From the NCBI RefSeq assembly GCF_014218295.1, contig NZ_AP023287.1:4154001-4218000 (forward strand): a DNA stretch of 64,000 nucleotides, written 5' to 3'. Position 1 is the first letter of the stretch. The number at the start of each line of letters is the position of its first letter. The notes under the pieces were generated by a model. The model did no database searches. It was not told the DNA's origin and saw only the letters and a program-made list of their open reading frames with translations. This DNA is from Mycolicibacterium litorale. GTDB lineage: Bacteria > Actinomycetota > Actinomycetes > Mycobacteriales > Mycobacteriaceae. This document shows positions 40,197-51,073 of this stretch, piece after piece. The position numbers and the translations under genes are program-made.

Positions 40197-40649
40197 ATGA
40201 CGCCGACCGACGGGCACCCCAAACAGATGATCGAACGTCCCGCCGCCCGCTACGGGCGGCAGCGGGTGACGCGTCGGACGCGTCGGCTGGTGATCGCCGC
40301 GCTGGGCGTTCTGGTCGTGGCCGTCGGTCTGATCGTGGCGTACGTGGGCTCACAGCGGTTCGGCAGCCAGCCCGTCGAGGGTGAGCTCGGCGCCTACCGG
40401 CTGATCGACGACCAGACGGTGGAGGTCACCGTCAGCGTCAGCCGGCAGGATCCGTCGCGGCCCGCGGTGTGCATCGTGCGGGCCCGCTCCATCGACGGTA
40501 GCGAAACGGGCCGCCGGGAGATCCTCGTCCCGCCATCCGATCAGTCAACGGTGCAGGTCACGGCGCCGGTGAAGGCGAGTCAGCCGCCGGTCGTCGGCGA
40601 CGTCTACGGGTGCGGCTTCGACGTGCCGCCCTACCTGGTGGCGCCCTGA
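40197..40649 (+). CDS. DUF4307 single-pass membrane protein
   Basis: A 150-aa protein with a basic N-terminus ([13 protein letters not shown]), one membrane helix ([20 protein letters not shown]) and an extracytoplasmic domain with [21 protein letters not shown] and a second Cys near the C-terminus (YGCGFDVPP). Two Cys in the outer domain could form a disulfide. It is equivalent to Rv1081c. Divergent from mca. The 241-nt stretch between it and greA has no other gene and probably holds the greA promoter and leader. Confidence 0.82.
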   Translation: MTPTDGHPKQMIERPAARYGRQRVTRRTRRLVIAALGVLVVAVGLIVAYVGSQRFGSQPVEGELGAYRLIDDQTVEVTVSVSRQDPSRPAVCIVRARSIDGSETGRREILVPPSDQSTVQVTAPVKASQPPVVGDVYGCGFDVPPYLVAP

Positions 40650-40890
40650 CACGACCGCTCGGGGAACCTTCGACGGCGAAATCGTGAATATCGGCTGTCC
40701 CGGCGGTGGTACGATCAACGGGTACACGGTTCCGGCTGGGGCCGTGTATTGCTGCATTTACACGCATCTTCGTGCGGGGGGACGCACGAACAGGGGGCTG
40801 CAGCGATACACGCCACGAGCTCCGGCCCTCGACCTCACAAGACTTCGTATGCGTACACAGCGCGAGACAACGACGACAGGAGCGCGAAGG

Positions 40891-41385
40891 ATGACTGACA
40901 CTCAGGTCACGTGGTTGACCCAGGAGTCGTACGACCGGCTGAAGGCGGAGCTGGACCAGCTGATCGCCAACCGGCCCGTCATCGCCGCCGAGATCAACGA
41001 CCGCCGCGAGGAAGGCGACCTCCGCGAGAACGGCGGCTACCACGCCGCCCGTGAGCAGCAGGGCCAGGAAGAGGCCCGCATCCGCCAGCTGCAGGAGCTG
41101 CTCAACAACGCCAAGGTCGGCGAGGCGCCCAAGCAGTCCGGTGTCGCTCTGCCCGGCTCGGTGGTGAAGGTCTATTACGACGGTGACGAGAACGACACCG
41201 AGACGTTCCTCATCGGCACCCGCGAGCAGGCCGTCAACGACGGCAAGCTCGAGGTGTACTCCCCCGCCTCCCCGCTGGGCGCCGCGCTGATCGACGCCAA
41301 GGTGGGTGAGACGCGCAGCTACACCGTCCCCAGTGGCAGCACCGTCCAGGTCACGCTGATCAGCGCGGAGCCGTACCACTCCTGA
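40891..41385 (+). CDS. greA: Transcription elongation factor GreA
   Basis: Rescues backtracked RNA polymerase by stimulating transcript cleavage. The N-terminal coiled coil (~1-80) carries the acidic tip in [20 protein letters not shown]; the C-terminal FKBP-like domain (~85-164) has [17 protein letters not shown]. The ATG at 40891 is preceded by AGGAGCGCGAAGG and gives 164 aa, the same as M. tuberculosis GreA. The 241-nt upstream stretch without a gene ends in a purine-rich leader. A GPP34 gene follows after 6 nt. Confidence 0.95.
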   Translation: MTDTQVTWLTQESYDRLKAELDQLIANRPVIAAEINDRREEGDLRENGGYHAAREQQGQEEARIRQLQELLNNAKVGEAPKQSGVALPGSVVKVYYDGDENDTETFLIGTREQAVNDGKLEVYSPASPLGAALIDAKVGETRSYTVPSGSTVQVTLISAEPYHS

Positions 41386-41391
41386 CGGTCC

Positions 41392-42045
41392 ATGGCGCAG
41401 ATCGCCGAAGACCTCTTACTGCTGCTGCTGGACAACGCGTCCGCCCAGCCGTGCCTGGAGAAGGCCCGACGCGACCGCGTGCTGAGCGCCGCCGTCCTGC
41501 TCGACCTCGCCCACGCCTGCCTGATCCGGCCCTCCGTCGACGGTGATCCCGCGCCGGCCGGCCGGCTGGTGGCGTTGACCCCGCGGGGCCGCCTGGACCC
41601 GGTGACCGAACCGGCGTTCCGGATGTTGCAGCGTCGTGCGCTGCGTCCGCGGTCGGCGGTCGACAAGCTCCGCAGGCACACCGAGGAGACGCTGCTCACC
41701 CATCTGGAGGGCACCGGTCAGATCGCACGGATGCCGTTGTCGCACAGGCAGACCGCGTGGCCGGTGCGCAACCGCGACCGGGTGGCGTACGCGCGTTCGC
41801 AGGTGCTGTCCGCGCTCTTCGACCGCAGACCCCCCACCCCGTCGACCGCGGCGGTCATCACGCTGTTGCACTCGGTGGACGGGCTCGGCGCGCTGCTCAG
41901 CCTCAACGACCGGGGCTGGCGCTGGGTGCACGGACGGGCCGGGGAGATCGCACTCGGGAGTTGGGTCGACGAGTCACACACCGGACTGGCCGAGGTCAAC
42001 CTCGCCGTCACCGCCTCGGCGATCCGCGCCGCGCTAACCGCCTAG
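41392..42045 (+). CDS. GPP34 (GOLPH3/Vps74-like) family protein
   Basis: A 217-aa protein with the family opening IAEDLLLLLLDNASAQP, then VLSAAVLLDLAHACLI and ALTPRGRLDPVTEP. It is the actinobacterial relative of the eukaryotic phosphoinositide-binding Golgi protein. Basic residues in the middle (RRALRPRSAVDKLRRH) could bind acidic membrane lipid, which is inference. No membrane helix. It follows greA by 6 nt and converges on metB with a 12-nt overlap of the coding ends. In M. tuberculosis greA and metB are direct neighbours, so this gene is an addition here. Confidence 0.82.
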   Translation: MAQIAEDLLLLLLDNASAQPCLEKARRDRVLSAAVLLDLAHACLIRPSVDGDPAPAGRLVALTPRGRLDPVTEPAFRMLQRRALRPRSAVDKLRRHTEETLLTHLEGTGQIARMPLSHRQTAWPVRNRDRVAYARSQVLSALFDRRPPTPSTAAVITLLHSVDGLGALLSLNDRGWRWVHGRAGEIALGSWVDESHTGLAEVNLAVTASAIRAALTA

Positions 42046-43203
42046 CGCCTGCTCCAGATCGGCGAGCAGATCGGCGGAGTCCTCGATGCCGACCGACAGC
42101 CGGACCAGGTCCTCGGGCACCTCGAGTTGCGATCCGGCGGTCGAGGCGTGGGTCATCGCGCCCGGATGCTCGATCAGCGACTCCACCCCGCCGAGCGATT
42201 CGGCGAGGATGAAAATGCCTGTGCGCGCGCAGAAGTCGCGTGCCGCCTGGGCGCCGCCCCGCAGTCGCACCGACACCATGCCGCCGAATCCGCTCATCTG
42301 CCTGGCGGCCACCTCGTGGCCGGGGTGGCTCGGCAAACCGGGATAGAGCACCGATTCGACGGCGGGGTGGTTGTCGAGGAATTCGGCGATCAGCGCGGCG
42401 TTCTCACTGTGCCGCTGCATCCGGACCACCAGCGTCTTGAGCCCGCGCAACGTGAGGTAGGCGTCGAACGGGCCGGGCACCGCACCCGATCCGTTCTGCA
42501 GGAACGCGAACGCGGTGTCGAGTTCCTCGTCGTTGGTCAGCAGTGCACCGCCGACGACGTCGGAGTGCCCGCCGATGTACTTCGTGGTGGAGTGCAGCAC
42601 GATGTCGGCGCCCAGGGTCAGCGGCTGCTGCAGCGCGGGCGAGGCGAAGGTGTTGTCCACCAGAACCTTCACGCCCGGACCGGAGGCGATGTCGGCGATG
42701 GCCGCGATGTCGGCGATCGACAGCAGCGGGTTGGTCGGCGTCTCCACCCAGACCATCCGGGTCTGCGGGGTGATCGCGGCCCGCACGGCGTCGAGGTCGG
42801 ACAGCGCCACGGCGGTGTAGCTGATCCCCCACTGCGAGAAGACCTTGTCGATCAGCCGGAACGTGCCGCCGTAGGCGTCGTCGGGGATCACCAGGTGGTC
42901 ACCGGGACGCAGCACGGCCCGCAGCGCGCAGTCGGTGGCGGCCATCCCGGAGGCGAACGCGCGGCCGTACCCGGCTTCCTCCACCGCGGCCAGCGCCGAC
43001 TCCAGCGACTGCCGGGTCGGGTTGCCGGTGCGGGCGTATTCGAAGCCGCCCCGCAGCCCGCCCACCCCGTCCTGGGCGAAGGTGGAGCTGGCGTAGATGG
43101 GGGTGTTGACCGCACCGGTGCGGGGGTCCGGGGCGTACCCGGCGTGGATAGCCTTCGTGGCCAGTCCGGTGGCCTGTCCGTGGGCCTTGCGCTGTTCACT
43201 CAT
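42034..43203 (-). CDS. metB: Cystathionine gamma-synthase
   Basis: PLP-dependent trans-sulfuration enzyme joining an activated homoserine with cysteine to give cystathionine. YARTGNPTRQSLE, ASGMAATDCALRAVL, VLVDNTFASP and the PLP lysine in HSTTKYIGGHSDVVGG (~residue 207) are visible. SLGGVESLIEHPG completes the family set. The ATG at 43203 gives 389 aa. It is equivalent to Rv1079. With cbs 2 kb away, both directions of trans-sulfuration are encoded locally. Divergent from the FadE7-type gene. Confidence 0.93.
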   Translation of the reverse strand: MSEQRKAHGQATGLATKAIHAGYAPDPRTGAVNTPIYASSTFAQDGVGGLRGGFEYARTGNPTRQSLESALAAVEEAGYGRAFASGMAATDCALRAVLRPGDHLVIPDDAYGGTFRLIDKVFSQWGISYTAVALSDLDAVRAAITPQTRMVWVETPTNPLLSIADIAAIADIASGPGVKVLVDNTFASPALQQPLTLGADIVLHSTTKYIGGHSDVVGGALLTNDEELDTAFAFLQNGSGAVPGPFDAYLTLRGLKTLVVRMQRHSENAALIAEFLDNHPAVESVLYPGLPSHPGHEVAARQMSGFGGMVSVRLRGGAQAARDFCARTGIFILAESLGGVESLIEHPGAMTHASTAGSQLEVPEDLVRLSVGIEDSADLLADLEQALGG

Positions 43204-43245
43204 AACAGCACCGAGCCTAGCGAAGCGTGGGTGTAGACATGTCCC

Positions 43246-44415
<1,170 letters not shown>

Positions 44416-44421
44416 CCGGCG

Positions 44422-45102
44422 TTACTGCGTGTAGGGCTGCTGCGAGTAGGACTGCTGGGCCGGGGACTGCTCGACCGGGACACACACCGTGGTCATGATC
44501 TTGTCGGCGAGCGTCTGACGCTTGGAGTCCCACAGCGGGAACAGATACCCGATGTAGCAGATGATCTGGTCGATGAAGTGGGCGATCTGGCGGACCAGCG
44601 ACAGCCCGAAACCGATTGGCTGCCAGGTCTTCTCACTGATCACCTTGAACTTCATCACCGACTTGCCGATGCTCTGACCGGTGGTGCCCTGACGGTAGCC
44701 CCAGTTCCAGATCCAGTAGGCCAGCGAGGCCAGCCACGCCAGGCCGAGAACGGCGGCGCCCACCCCCGAGAACGACGACGAACACGACCCGCCGACGCCG
44801 TACTCGTTCTCGACGCACACGGTGTCGCCGGTGGCGAAGGCGATCCCGTAGGCGATCCCGGTGAGCAGCACCGGCGGGACGGCGTCGATGAGCGCGGCCA
44901 GCACGCGGGTGAACCACGAGGTGTAGCCGTCCTGGGGCAGTACCCGGGCCGGCCCCACCTGGGGGTAACCGCCCGGATATCCCTGCGGCGCAGCCGGATA
45001 CGCGCCGGGCGGCGGGACGTTGCCCTGAGGAGGCGGTGGGTAGCCGCCGGGGAGCGGTGGCGGCGGCGGGTAATTCCCAGGCGGCGGCGGTTGATCGGTC
45101 AT
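44422..45102 (-). CDS. pra: Proline-rich antigen Pra, RDD-family membrane protein
   Basis: The N-terminal ~55 residues are Pro/Gly/Tyr-rich repeats (PPPPGNYPPPPPLPGGYPPP), followed by an RDD domain with membrane helices at ~70-90, ~112-135 and ~180-200. WGYRQGTTGQSIGKSVMKFK and ALIDAVPP carry the RDD pattern. The extreme C-terminus is Gln/Ser/Tyr-rich. It is equivalent to Rv1078, an antigen in mycobacterial infections. The ATG at 45102 is chosen; upstream in-frame codons are not family-like. A 7-nt gap separates it from the convergent FadE7-type gene. Confidence 0.9.
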   Translation of the reverse strand: MTDQPPPPGNYPPPPPLPGGYPPPPQGNVPPPGAYPAAPQGYPGGYPQVGPARVLPQDGYTSWFTRVLAALIDAVPPVLLTGIAYGIAFATGDTVCVENEYGVGGSCSSSFSGVGAAVLGLAWLASLAYWIWNWGYRQGTTGQSIGKSVMKFKVISEKTWQPIGFGLSLVRQIAHFIDQIICYIGYLFPLWDSKRQTLADKIMTTVCVPVEQSPAQQSYSQQPYTQ

Positions 45103-45252
45103 GGGCGCCTTCCAAATGTGCGGTGAGCTGGAAACGAGCGAGCTAACAGTACCGGAGCAGCACACCGGGACAGGTGTTCTCCAGGTAACTTCACCGTGGC
45201 GAAACGCCGCGTCGATGGCCGGGCAATTAGTTTGCCGGCCTCCGTAATTCGA

Positions 45253-46647
45253 CTAACGCCGACCGCTGCCGTCGGACAGGAAGCCGAGCAGGTCGTGGCG
45301 GGTGAGCACCCCGACCGGCTTGCCTTCCTCGACCACCATCAGCGCATCGCACTCGCGCAGGGTCTTGGCCGCGGTGCTGACCAACTCACCGGCACCGATC
45401 AGCGGCATGGGCGGGCTCATGTGCTCGGCCACCGCGTCGGCGAGCTTCGCGCGGCCTTCGAACACCGCCGACAGCAGCTCACGCTCGGAGACGCTGCCCG
45501 CCACCTCACCGGCCATCACCGGCGGCTCGGCCCCGACGACGGGCATCTGCGAGACGCCGTACTCGCGCAGGATGCCGATCGCGTCGCGCACGGTCTCCGA
45601 CGGATGGGTGTGCACGAGGTCGGGCAGCGCACCGGACTTGCGGCGCAACACATCTCCGACCGTCGGCTGTTCGATCGAGCCGTCGAGCCGGTTGCGCAGG
45701 AAGCCGTAGGACGACATCCACGAATCGTTGAAGATCTTCGACAGGTAGCCGCGGCCGCCGTCGGGCAGCAGCACCACGACGAGCGCGTCCGGGCCGGCCT
45801 CGCGGGCGACCTCGATGGCGGCCACCACCGCCATCCCGCACGAGCCGCCCACCAGCAGGCCCTCCTCGCGGGCCAGGCGGCGCGTCATGTCGAAGGAGTC
45901 GGCGTCGGAGACGGCGATGATCTCGTCGGGCACCGCGGGGTCGTAGGCCGACGGCCAGAAGTCCTCACCGACACCCTCGACCAGATACGGCCGTCCGGTC
46001 CCGCCGGAGTACACCGAACCCTCGGGGTCGGCACCGATGACGCGGACCTTCCCGCCCGACACCTCCTTGAGGTAGCGCCCGGCTCCGGTGATGGTGCCGC
46101 CCGTGCCGACGCCCGCCACGAAGTGGGTGACCTTGCCGTCGGTGTCGCGCCAGATCTCCGGGCCGGTGGTCTCGTAGTGGGACTCCGGACCCATCGGGTT
46201 GGAGTACTGGTCGGGCTTCCAGGCCCCCTCGATCTCGGTGACCAGCCGGTTGGAGACGCTGTAGTAGCTGTCCGGATCGTCCGGGGCCACCGCGGTCGGG
46301 CACACCACCACCTCGGCGCCGTAGGCGCGCAGCACGTTGCGTTTGTCCTCGCTGACCTTGTCGGGGCAGACGAAGATGCACTTGTAGCCGCGCTGCTGGG
46401 CCACCAGCGCCAGCCCGACGCCGGTGTTGCCCGACGTCGGCTCGACGATGGTGCCGCCCGGTTTGAGCTCACCGCTGGCCTCGGCGGCGTCGATCATCTT
46501 GACCGCGATGCGGTCTTTGGAGCTGCCCCCCGGGTTGAGGTACTCGATCTTGGCCGCGACCGTGCCCGCACCTTCCGGGACAACGGAATTCAGCTTTACC
46601 AGAGGGGTGTTGCCGATGAGCTCACTGACGTGCTGGGCGATGCGCAT
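45253..46647 (-). CDS. cbs: Cystathionine beta-synthase
   Basis: PLP enzyme condensing serine and homocysteine to cystathionine. The catalytic domain (~1-330) has the PLP Lys in GGSSKDRIAVKMI (~residue 44), EPTSGNTGVGLALVAQQRG and GTGGTITGAGRYLKE. Two C-terminal CBS domains (~340-460) bear SEMQMPVVG-like and VGVLTRHDLLGFL segments that could bind an adenosyl ligand. No heme-binding N-terminal extension as in human CBS. The length of 464 aa equals M. tuberculosis Cbs (Rv1077). It is upstream of pra on the same strand. Confidence 0.94.
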   Translation of the reverse strand: MRIAQHVSELIGNTPLVKLNSVVPEGAGTVAAKIEYLNPGGSSKDRIAVKMIDAAEASGELKPGGTIVEPTSGNTGVGLALVAQQRGYKCIFVCPDKVSEDKRNVLRAYGAEVVVCPTAVAPDDPDSYYSVSNRLVTEIEGAWKPDQYSNPMGPESHYETTGPEIWRDTDGKVTHFVAGVGTGGTITGAGRYLKEVSGGKVRVIGADPEGSVYSGGTGRPYLVEGVGEDFWPSAYDPAVPDEIIAVSDADSFDMTRRLAREEGLLVGGSCGMAVVAAIEVAREAGPDALVVVLLPDGGRGYLSKIFNDSWMSSYGFLRNRLDGSIEQPTVGDVLRRKSGALPDLVHTHPSETVRDAIGILREYGVSQMPVVGAEPPVMAGEVAGSVSERELLSAVFEGRAKLADAVAEHMSPPMPLIGAGELVSTAAKTLRECDALMVVEEGKPVGVLTRHDLLGFLSDGSGRR

Positions 46648-46701
46648 GACTCCATCGTCCCAGGTGCAATGATCGGCTACCAGGCGGCCTCCGGAGGCGT
46701 G

Positions 46702-47754
46702 CTACCAGGTGGCCTCTCGGATGTACTCGCCGATTTGCCGCAGCGAGCGCTGCGCCTCCGACACCACCGGCGCCCCGAGCTGGAAGACGTGCATCTGCCC
46801 CGGCCACACCCGCACCTCGACGGGGACGCCCGCCGCTGCCAGCATCCGCGCGGCCTTGCGGGCGTCGCTGATGAGGACCTCCGACCCGGAGACGTGGATC
46901 AGCGTGCGCGGCAGCCCGGGTTCGATGTGGTCGAGCGGTTCGTACACCGGCTCCGGCGCACCGTCGACCCAGTGGTTCTTGGCGGCGTGCTCGATGAGCT
47001 CGTTGAGTGCGTGGAACGCCCGGGGTGGGAACATGACGTCGCTGCGTGCGTTGGGGTGGGTGGCCCTGGCCTCGTTGTCCAGCTCGAACAGCGGTGACAT
47101 GGTCACCACCGCGGCGGGCGTCTCACCTTCGGCCTGCACGCGTTCGGCCAGCGCCAGTGAGAGGTACCCGCCGGCGGAGTCGCCGGCCAGCACGATCTGG
47201 TCGGGCTCGTAGCCCTGGCGGCGCAGCCACAGATAGGCGTCGTGACAGTCGTCGACGGCCTGACCCACCGAGTGCTTGGGGATCATCCGGTAGTTGACCA
47301 CCAGGGCCGGGCTGTCGGCGAACTTCGACAGCGCCGTCACCAGCCGGCTGTGCGAGTTGGCGCCGCAGGTCAGGAACGCCCCGCCGTGCATGTACAGGAT
47401 GATGCTGCGTTTGCCGTCGGCCGGCAGGACGCCCGGTGCGCGCACCAACTGGGCGGTGCAGTTCTGCAAGGCGATGGTGGCGCGGATGGTGCCGGGAACC
47501 GGGCGCAGGATGCGGCAGGCGAAGTCGACGACGCCCCACGGCCACGGCATCTTCGGCGCCAGGCTACCGATCGTCAGAGTTGGCTTGATCGTCATCAGCG
47601 CAGCGAGCGCCATGAGTCGCGCGGGGATGCTCGGCCCGTCTTCGACCACCTCGACCGGCGCGCCGTCGCTGACCGGGAAGCGCCGCGATCGGTGCGGCCT
47701 TGCTGCCCTGATGCCAGCATATGAGGAGCTGGGGACCTTACTCGGTGCGGTCAT
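46702..47754 (-). CDS. lipU: Hormone-sensitive-lipase-type esterase LipU
   Basis: An alpha/beta hydrolase of the HSL family (Rv1076-like). The oxyanion motif HGGAF is at residues ~127-131 (YMHGGAFLTCGANSHS), the nucleophile in GDSAGGYLSLALAE near 201, and the catalytic Asp/His in the C-terminal third (ISDARKAARML, GQMHVFQL). Hydrolysis of short-chain acyl esters is likely. The ATG at 47754 is preferred, with AAGGTGG at correct spacing; GTG codons just upstream are weaker. 54 nt upstream of cbs on the same strand. Confidence 0.85.
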   Translation of the reverse strand: MTAPSKVPSSSYAGIRAARPHRSRRFPVSDGAPVEVVEDGPSIPARLMALAALMTIKPTLTIGSLAPKMPWPWGVVDFACRILRPVPGTIRATIALQNCTAQLVRAPGVLPADGKRSIILYMHGGAFLTCGANSHSRLVTALSKFADSPALVVNYRMIPKHSVGQAVDDCHDAYLWLRRQGYEPDQIVLAGDSAGGYLSLALAERVQAEGETPAAVVTMSPLFELDNEARATHPNARSDVMFPPRAFHALNELIEHAAKNHWVDGAPEPVYEPLDHIEPGLPRTLIHVSGSEVLISDARKAARMLAAAGVPVEVRVWPGQMHVFQLGAPVVSEAQRSLRQIGEYIREATW

Positions 47755-47921
47755 TGCCACCACCTTCTACGCCGTTGTAGTGCCAGGTGCTCAGCTACTC
47801 AGCCAATCTCCGTAACTTAGCTTCGCACTAGTAACCGATATCACAATGGTCTAAACAAATTCCGTCCCGCTTTGATACCGCACTGTGATCGCCGCTCCGG
47901 GGTTGCCACGCGGCCGGTCCC

Positions 47922-47933
47922 TAGACTGTTCGT
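47922..47933 (+). promoter_or_regulatory. Possible leaderless promoter of the SGNH gene
   Basis: TAGACT at 47922-47927 is a good -10 hexamer, and the GTG start codon at 47934 falls just where transcription would begin. No Shine-Dalgarno sequence precedes the GTG. The interval 47764-47933 is markedly AT-richer than its surroundings and also serves the divergent lipU gene. Confidence 0.5.
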
Positions 47934-48884
47934 GTGCGCGCATCACGCGGTGCCCTGGCAGCGGCAGCCACGCTCGCATCGACGGGCTCCGCCTACATCG
48001 GAGTGCGCAACCTCCTCGCCGGACAGGCCCAGCAGGCCCGCCAGGTGATCCCGAAGGCCTGGGACATCCCGCCGCGCGCCGACGGCGTCTACTCCCCCGG
48101 GGGCGGCCCCGTGGAACGCTGGCACCGCGGCGATCCCTTCGACCTGCACCTGATGATCTTCGGCGACTCGACCGCGACCGGATACGGCTGCCGCACCGCC
48201 GACGAGGTGCCCGGCGTGCTGATCGCCCGCGGGCTGGCCGAGCGGTCCGGTAAGCGGATCCGGCTGAGCACCAAGGCCATCGTCGGCGCCACCTCCAAGG
48301 GGCTGGCCGGCCAGATCGACGCGATGTTCGTGGCCGGCCCGCCGCCGGACGCCGCGGTCATCATGATCGGCGCCAACGACATCACCGCACTCAACGGCAT
48401 CCCGCAGTCGGCGCGACGGTTGGGGAAGGCCGTGGCGCGGCTGCGGGCCAGCGGCGCGGTCGTCGTGGTGGGCACGTGTCCGGATTTCGGCGTGATCACC
48501 GCGATCCCCCAACCGCTGCGGACCGTCGCCCGCACCCTCGGCCTCCAGCTCGCGCGGGCCCAGGCGTCGGCCGTGCGGGCCGAGGGCGGGGTGCCGGTGC
48601 CGTTCTCCGACCTGCTCGCTCCGGAGTTCTACAAGCAGCCCGACGTGCTGTTCTCCGAGGACATGTTCCACCCGTCGGCGGCCGGTTACGCGCTTGCCGC
48701 CAGCCAGTTGCTCCCCGCACTGTGTGAGGCGCTCGGCGAGTGCGATACCGGGGACGCGCCCGAGCAGGCGCTGGAAACGCGGTCCGCCGACGTCAGCACG
48801 CTGCTGGCCAAGGTCGGCGGCGTCACCCGGCTGTGGCGGCGCACAACCGGGGTCCCCGCGCCGGTCATCGCCTCGGCAGGTTAG
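47934..48884 (+). CDS. Secreted or anchored SGNH/GDSL hydrolase (Rv1075c-like)
   Basis: A 316-aa protein. The N-terminal 22 residues (MRASRGALAAAATLASTGSAYIGV) form a signal or anchor segment. The SGNH blocks follow: FGDSTATGYG (Ser), MIGANDITAL (Gly/Asn) and FSEDMFHPSAAGY (Asp-x-x-His). GDSL-type esterase activity on lipid or acetyl groups in the cell envelope is likely. It is equivalent to Rv1075c, reported as an esterase. fadA3 follows 31 nt downstream. Confidence 0.87.
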   Translation: MRASRGALAAAATLASTGSAYIGVRNLLAGQAQQARQVIPKAWDIPPRADGVYSPGGGPVERWHRGDPFDLHLMIFGDSTATGYGCRTADEVPGVLIARGLAERSGKRIRLSTKAIVGATSKGLAGQIDAMFVAGPPPDAAVIMIGANDITALNGIPQSARRLGKAVARLRASGAVVVVGTCPDFGVITAIPQPLRTVARTLGLQLARAQASAVRAEGGVPVPFSDLLAPEFYKQPDVLFSEDMFHPSAAGYALAASQLLPALCEALGECDTGDAPEQALETRSADVSTLLAKVGGVTRLWRRTTGVPAPVIASAG

Positions 48885-48915
48885 CTTTTCCCTACCCGCC
48901 GATTGAGGAGTCGTC

Positions 48916-50130
48916 ATGCCTGAAGCCGTCATCGTCTCGACCGCGCGTTCGCCGATCGGCCGCGCCAACAAGGGGTCGCTGGTCGACATGCGGCCCGACG
49001 ACCTGGCCGCCCAGATGGTGCGCGCCGCGCTGGACAAGGTGCCCGCGCTCGACCCGCACGACATCGACGACCTGATCATGGGCTGCGGTCAGCCCGCGGG
49101 CGAGTCCGGATTCAACATCGGCCGCGCGGTGGCGGTGCAGCTGGGCTACGACTTCATGCCGGGCACGACCGTCAACCGCTACTGCTCGTCGTCGCTGCAG
49201 ACCTCCCGGATGGCGTTCCACGCGATCAAGGCCGGTGAGGGCCATGCGTTCATCTCGGCGGGCGTCGAGACCGTGTCGCGCTTCGCGAAGGGCAACGCCG
49301 ACGGCTGGCCCGACACCAAGAACCCGAAGTTCGCCGAGGCGCAGGAGCGGTCGAACCAGGCCGCCGCGGGCGCCGACGAGTGGCACGACCCGCGTGAGGA
49401 CGGCAACCTGCCTGACGTCTACATCGCGATGGGCCAGACCGCCGAGAACGTCGCACTGTTCACCGGCATCAGCCGTGAAGACCAGGACCACTGGGGTGTG
49501 CGGTCGCAGAACCGCGCCGAGGAAGCCATCAACAGCGGCTTCTTCGAGCGGGAGATCTCGCCGGTGACGCTGCCGGACGGCACGGTCGTGTCCAAGGACG
49601 ACGGCCCGCGCGCCGGCACCACCTACGAGAAGATCAGCCAGCTCAAGCCGGTGTTCCGGCCGAACGGCACGGTCACCGCGGGCAATGCGTGCCCGCTGAA
49701 CGACGGCGCCGCCGCCGTGGTGATCATGAGCGACACCAAGGCGCGTGAGCTGGGGTTGACGCCGCTGGCGCGCATCGTCTCGACCGGGGTGAGCGGGCTG
49801 TCGCCCGAGATCATGGGCCTCGGTCCGATCGAGGCGTCCAAGAAGGCGCTGGCCAACGCCGGGATGAGCATCGGTGACATCGACCTCTACGAGATCAACG
49901 AGGCGTTCGCCGTGCAGGTGCTCGGCTCGGCCCGTGAGCTCGGCATGGACGAGGACAAGCTCAACGTGTCCGGCGGTGCGATCGCGCTGGGCCATCCGTT
50001 CGGGATGACCGGCGCCCGCATCACCGCCACGCTGCTCAACAACCTGCAGACCCACGACAAGCAGTTCGGCCTGGAGACGATGTGCGTGGGCGGCGGCCAG
50101 GGCATGGCGATGATCATCGAACGCCTCTAG
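48916..50130 (+). CDS. fadA3: Acetyl-CoA C-acetyltransferase (thiolase) FadA3
   Basis: Thiolase of 404 aa that cleaves or forms beta-ketoacyl-CoA. The nucleophile Cys is in [15 protein letters not shown] (~residue 92), and the proton-relay Cys/His in the C-terminal block [17 protein letters not shown] and [11 protein letters not shown]. The ATG has GAGGAG at good spacing. It is equivalent to Rv1074c. Two enoyl-CoA hydratase-type genes lie 2 kb downstream, forming a fatty-acid or branched-chain catabolic neighbourhood. Its stop is followed by a family B hairpin. Confidence 0.92.
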   Translation: MPEAVIVSTARSPIGRANKGSLVDMRPDDLAAQMVRAALDKVPALDPHDIDDLIMGCGQPAGESGFNIGRAVAVQLGYDFMPGTTVNRYCSSSLQTSRMAFHAIKAGEGHAFISAGVETVSRFAKGNADGWPDTKNPKFAEAQERSNQAAAGADEWHDPREDGNLPDVYIAMGQTAENVALFTGISREDQDHWGVRSQNRAEEAINSGFFEREISPVTLPDGTVVSKDDGPRAGTTYEKISQLKPVFRPNGTVTAGNACPLNDGAAAVVIMSDTKARELGLTPLARIVSTGVSGLSPEIMGLGPIEASKKALANAGMSIGDIDLYEINEAFAVQVLGSARELGMDEDKLNVSGGAIALGHPFGMTGARITATLLNNLQTHDKQFGLETMCVGGGQGMAMIIERL

Positions 50131-50146
50131 CTCTCGTGCGTTGTCG

Positions 50147-50204
50147 CCGAGACTGCTGCCAGATCACGCTTTTCGACGATTCGGCGATCTCACAGCAGTC
50201 TCGG
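50147..50204. repeat. Family B hairpin, left copy (fadA3 / DUF559 junction)
   Basis: Left arm 50147-50165 (CCGAGACTGCTG, then CCAGATC) and right arm 50186-50204 pair over 19 nt with a 2-nt mismatch. The 20-nt loop is less GC-rich than the stem. The right arm overlaps the C-terminal codons of the DUF559 reading frame. A related hairpin lies on the other side of that gene at 51074. Confidence 0.75.
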
Positions 50205-51034
50205 TGACCGGGCCGCGTCGACTCGCCGCAGGATGTCGGGCGCACGATCGCCTTTGATGATCCGAATGACCTTCCATCCGAGGGCGGCGAGTTCCTCCGC
50301 GCGTTTGATGTCGTACGCATAGCGGACGGGTCGGTCCGGTGGTGGTCGCCGTCGTACTCGACCGCGACCATCTGCTCCTCCCACCCCATGTCGAGGTAGT
50401 ACTTCGACCGCCCATCGGCGCGTAGGACAGGAATCTGGGTCCGCGGACGCGGATAGCCGGCACGGATGAGCAGCAGGCGCAGCCACGTCTCTCTCGGCGA
50501 TTCCGCGCGGGGATCGTAGAGCTCGAGCGCGGTGCGCAGTCGGCGTATGCGCCGCGCGCCCCGGTGTCGCTCGGCGAGGTCCAGTACATCGGCTGCGCGG
50601 AACCGGGTGGCATTTCCCAGAGCGTCGAGGTTGGCCACAGCGTCGTCGAGGCTTGCGCACCGACCGACGTCGAACGCCGTCCGTACAACCGTGGTGATCT
50701 GCACGTCTCCGTGTCGGCCGTATTCATCACGCCGCAGGCTGGAGTCGGACGTGTGCAGTCCGCGCGGCGGGCGGGCGTTTCGCCACATGATCTCGACCGG
50801 CTTGTCCTCGTCCACCCATTTGGCTCCGTGTAGCGCCGCCGCGGTGCGCCCGGCGATGACTCCTTCGCGGTGTGACCACAGCCAGGCCGCCTCAGCCCGC
50901 GTGTACATCGTCAGGACGGTGTCCTTCTCGACGTAGACGTCCGGGAAGACGACGCGGTAGCGCGTGCGCAGTTCATGCTTGCGGACCAGGCCCGAGGCCA
51001 ACGCCTCGCTGCCGACGAACGGATTGCTTGTCAT
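50190..51034 (-). pseudogene. DUF559 nuclease-like protein gene with a frameshift
   Basis: The protein starts MTSNPFVGSEALASGLVRK (ATG 51034). It has a DNA-binding-like N-terminal region and a C-terminal DUF559 domain related to the Vsr/PD-(D/E)xK fold (DMGWEEQMVAVEYDGDHH). Near 50328-50330 the frame changes inside a CCC run: a single missing base would join VEYDGDHHRTD to RYAYDIKRAEELAALGWKVI and end ARSPRLL at 50190. Without it the frame continues to 50114 with unrelated sequence. Such genes are widespread in mycobacteria and are thought to be selfish or defence-related nucleases. The frameshift could also be a sequencing error. Confidence 0.78.
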
Positions 51035-51073
51035 GAAGGGAGGCTCTGCGCGCAGCCCGACACGTCCGCGCCT

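Noticed and set aside
43204..43245. SAM riboswitch or long leader upstream of metB
   Set aside because: Only 42 nt separate metB from the divergent FadE7-type gene, too short for a riboswitch.
45196..47097. 633-codon open frame antisense to cbs and lipU
   Set aside because: A composition shadow rich in Arg, Gly, His and Asp, with cbs and lipU fully supported on the other strand.
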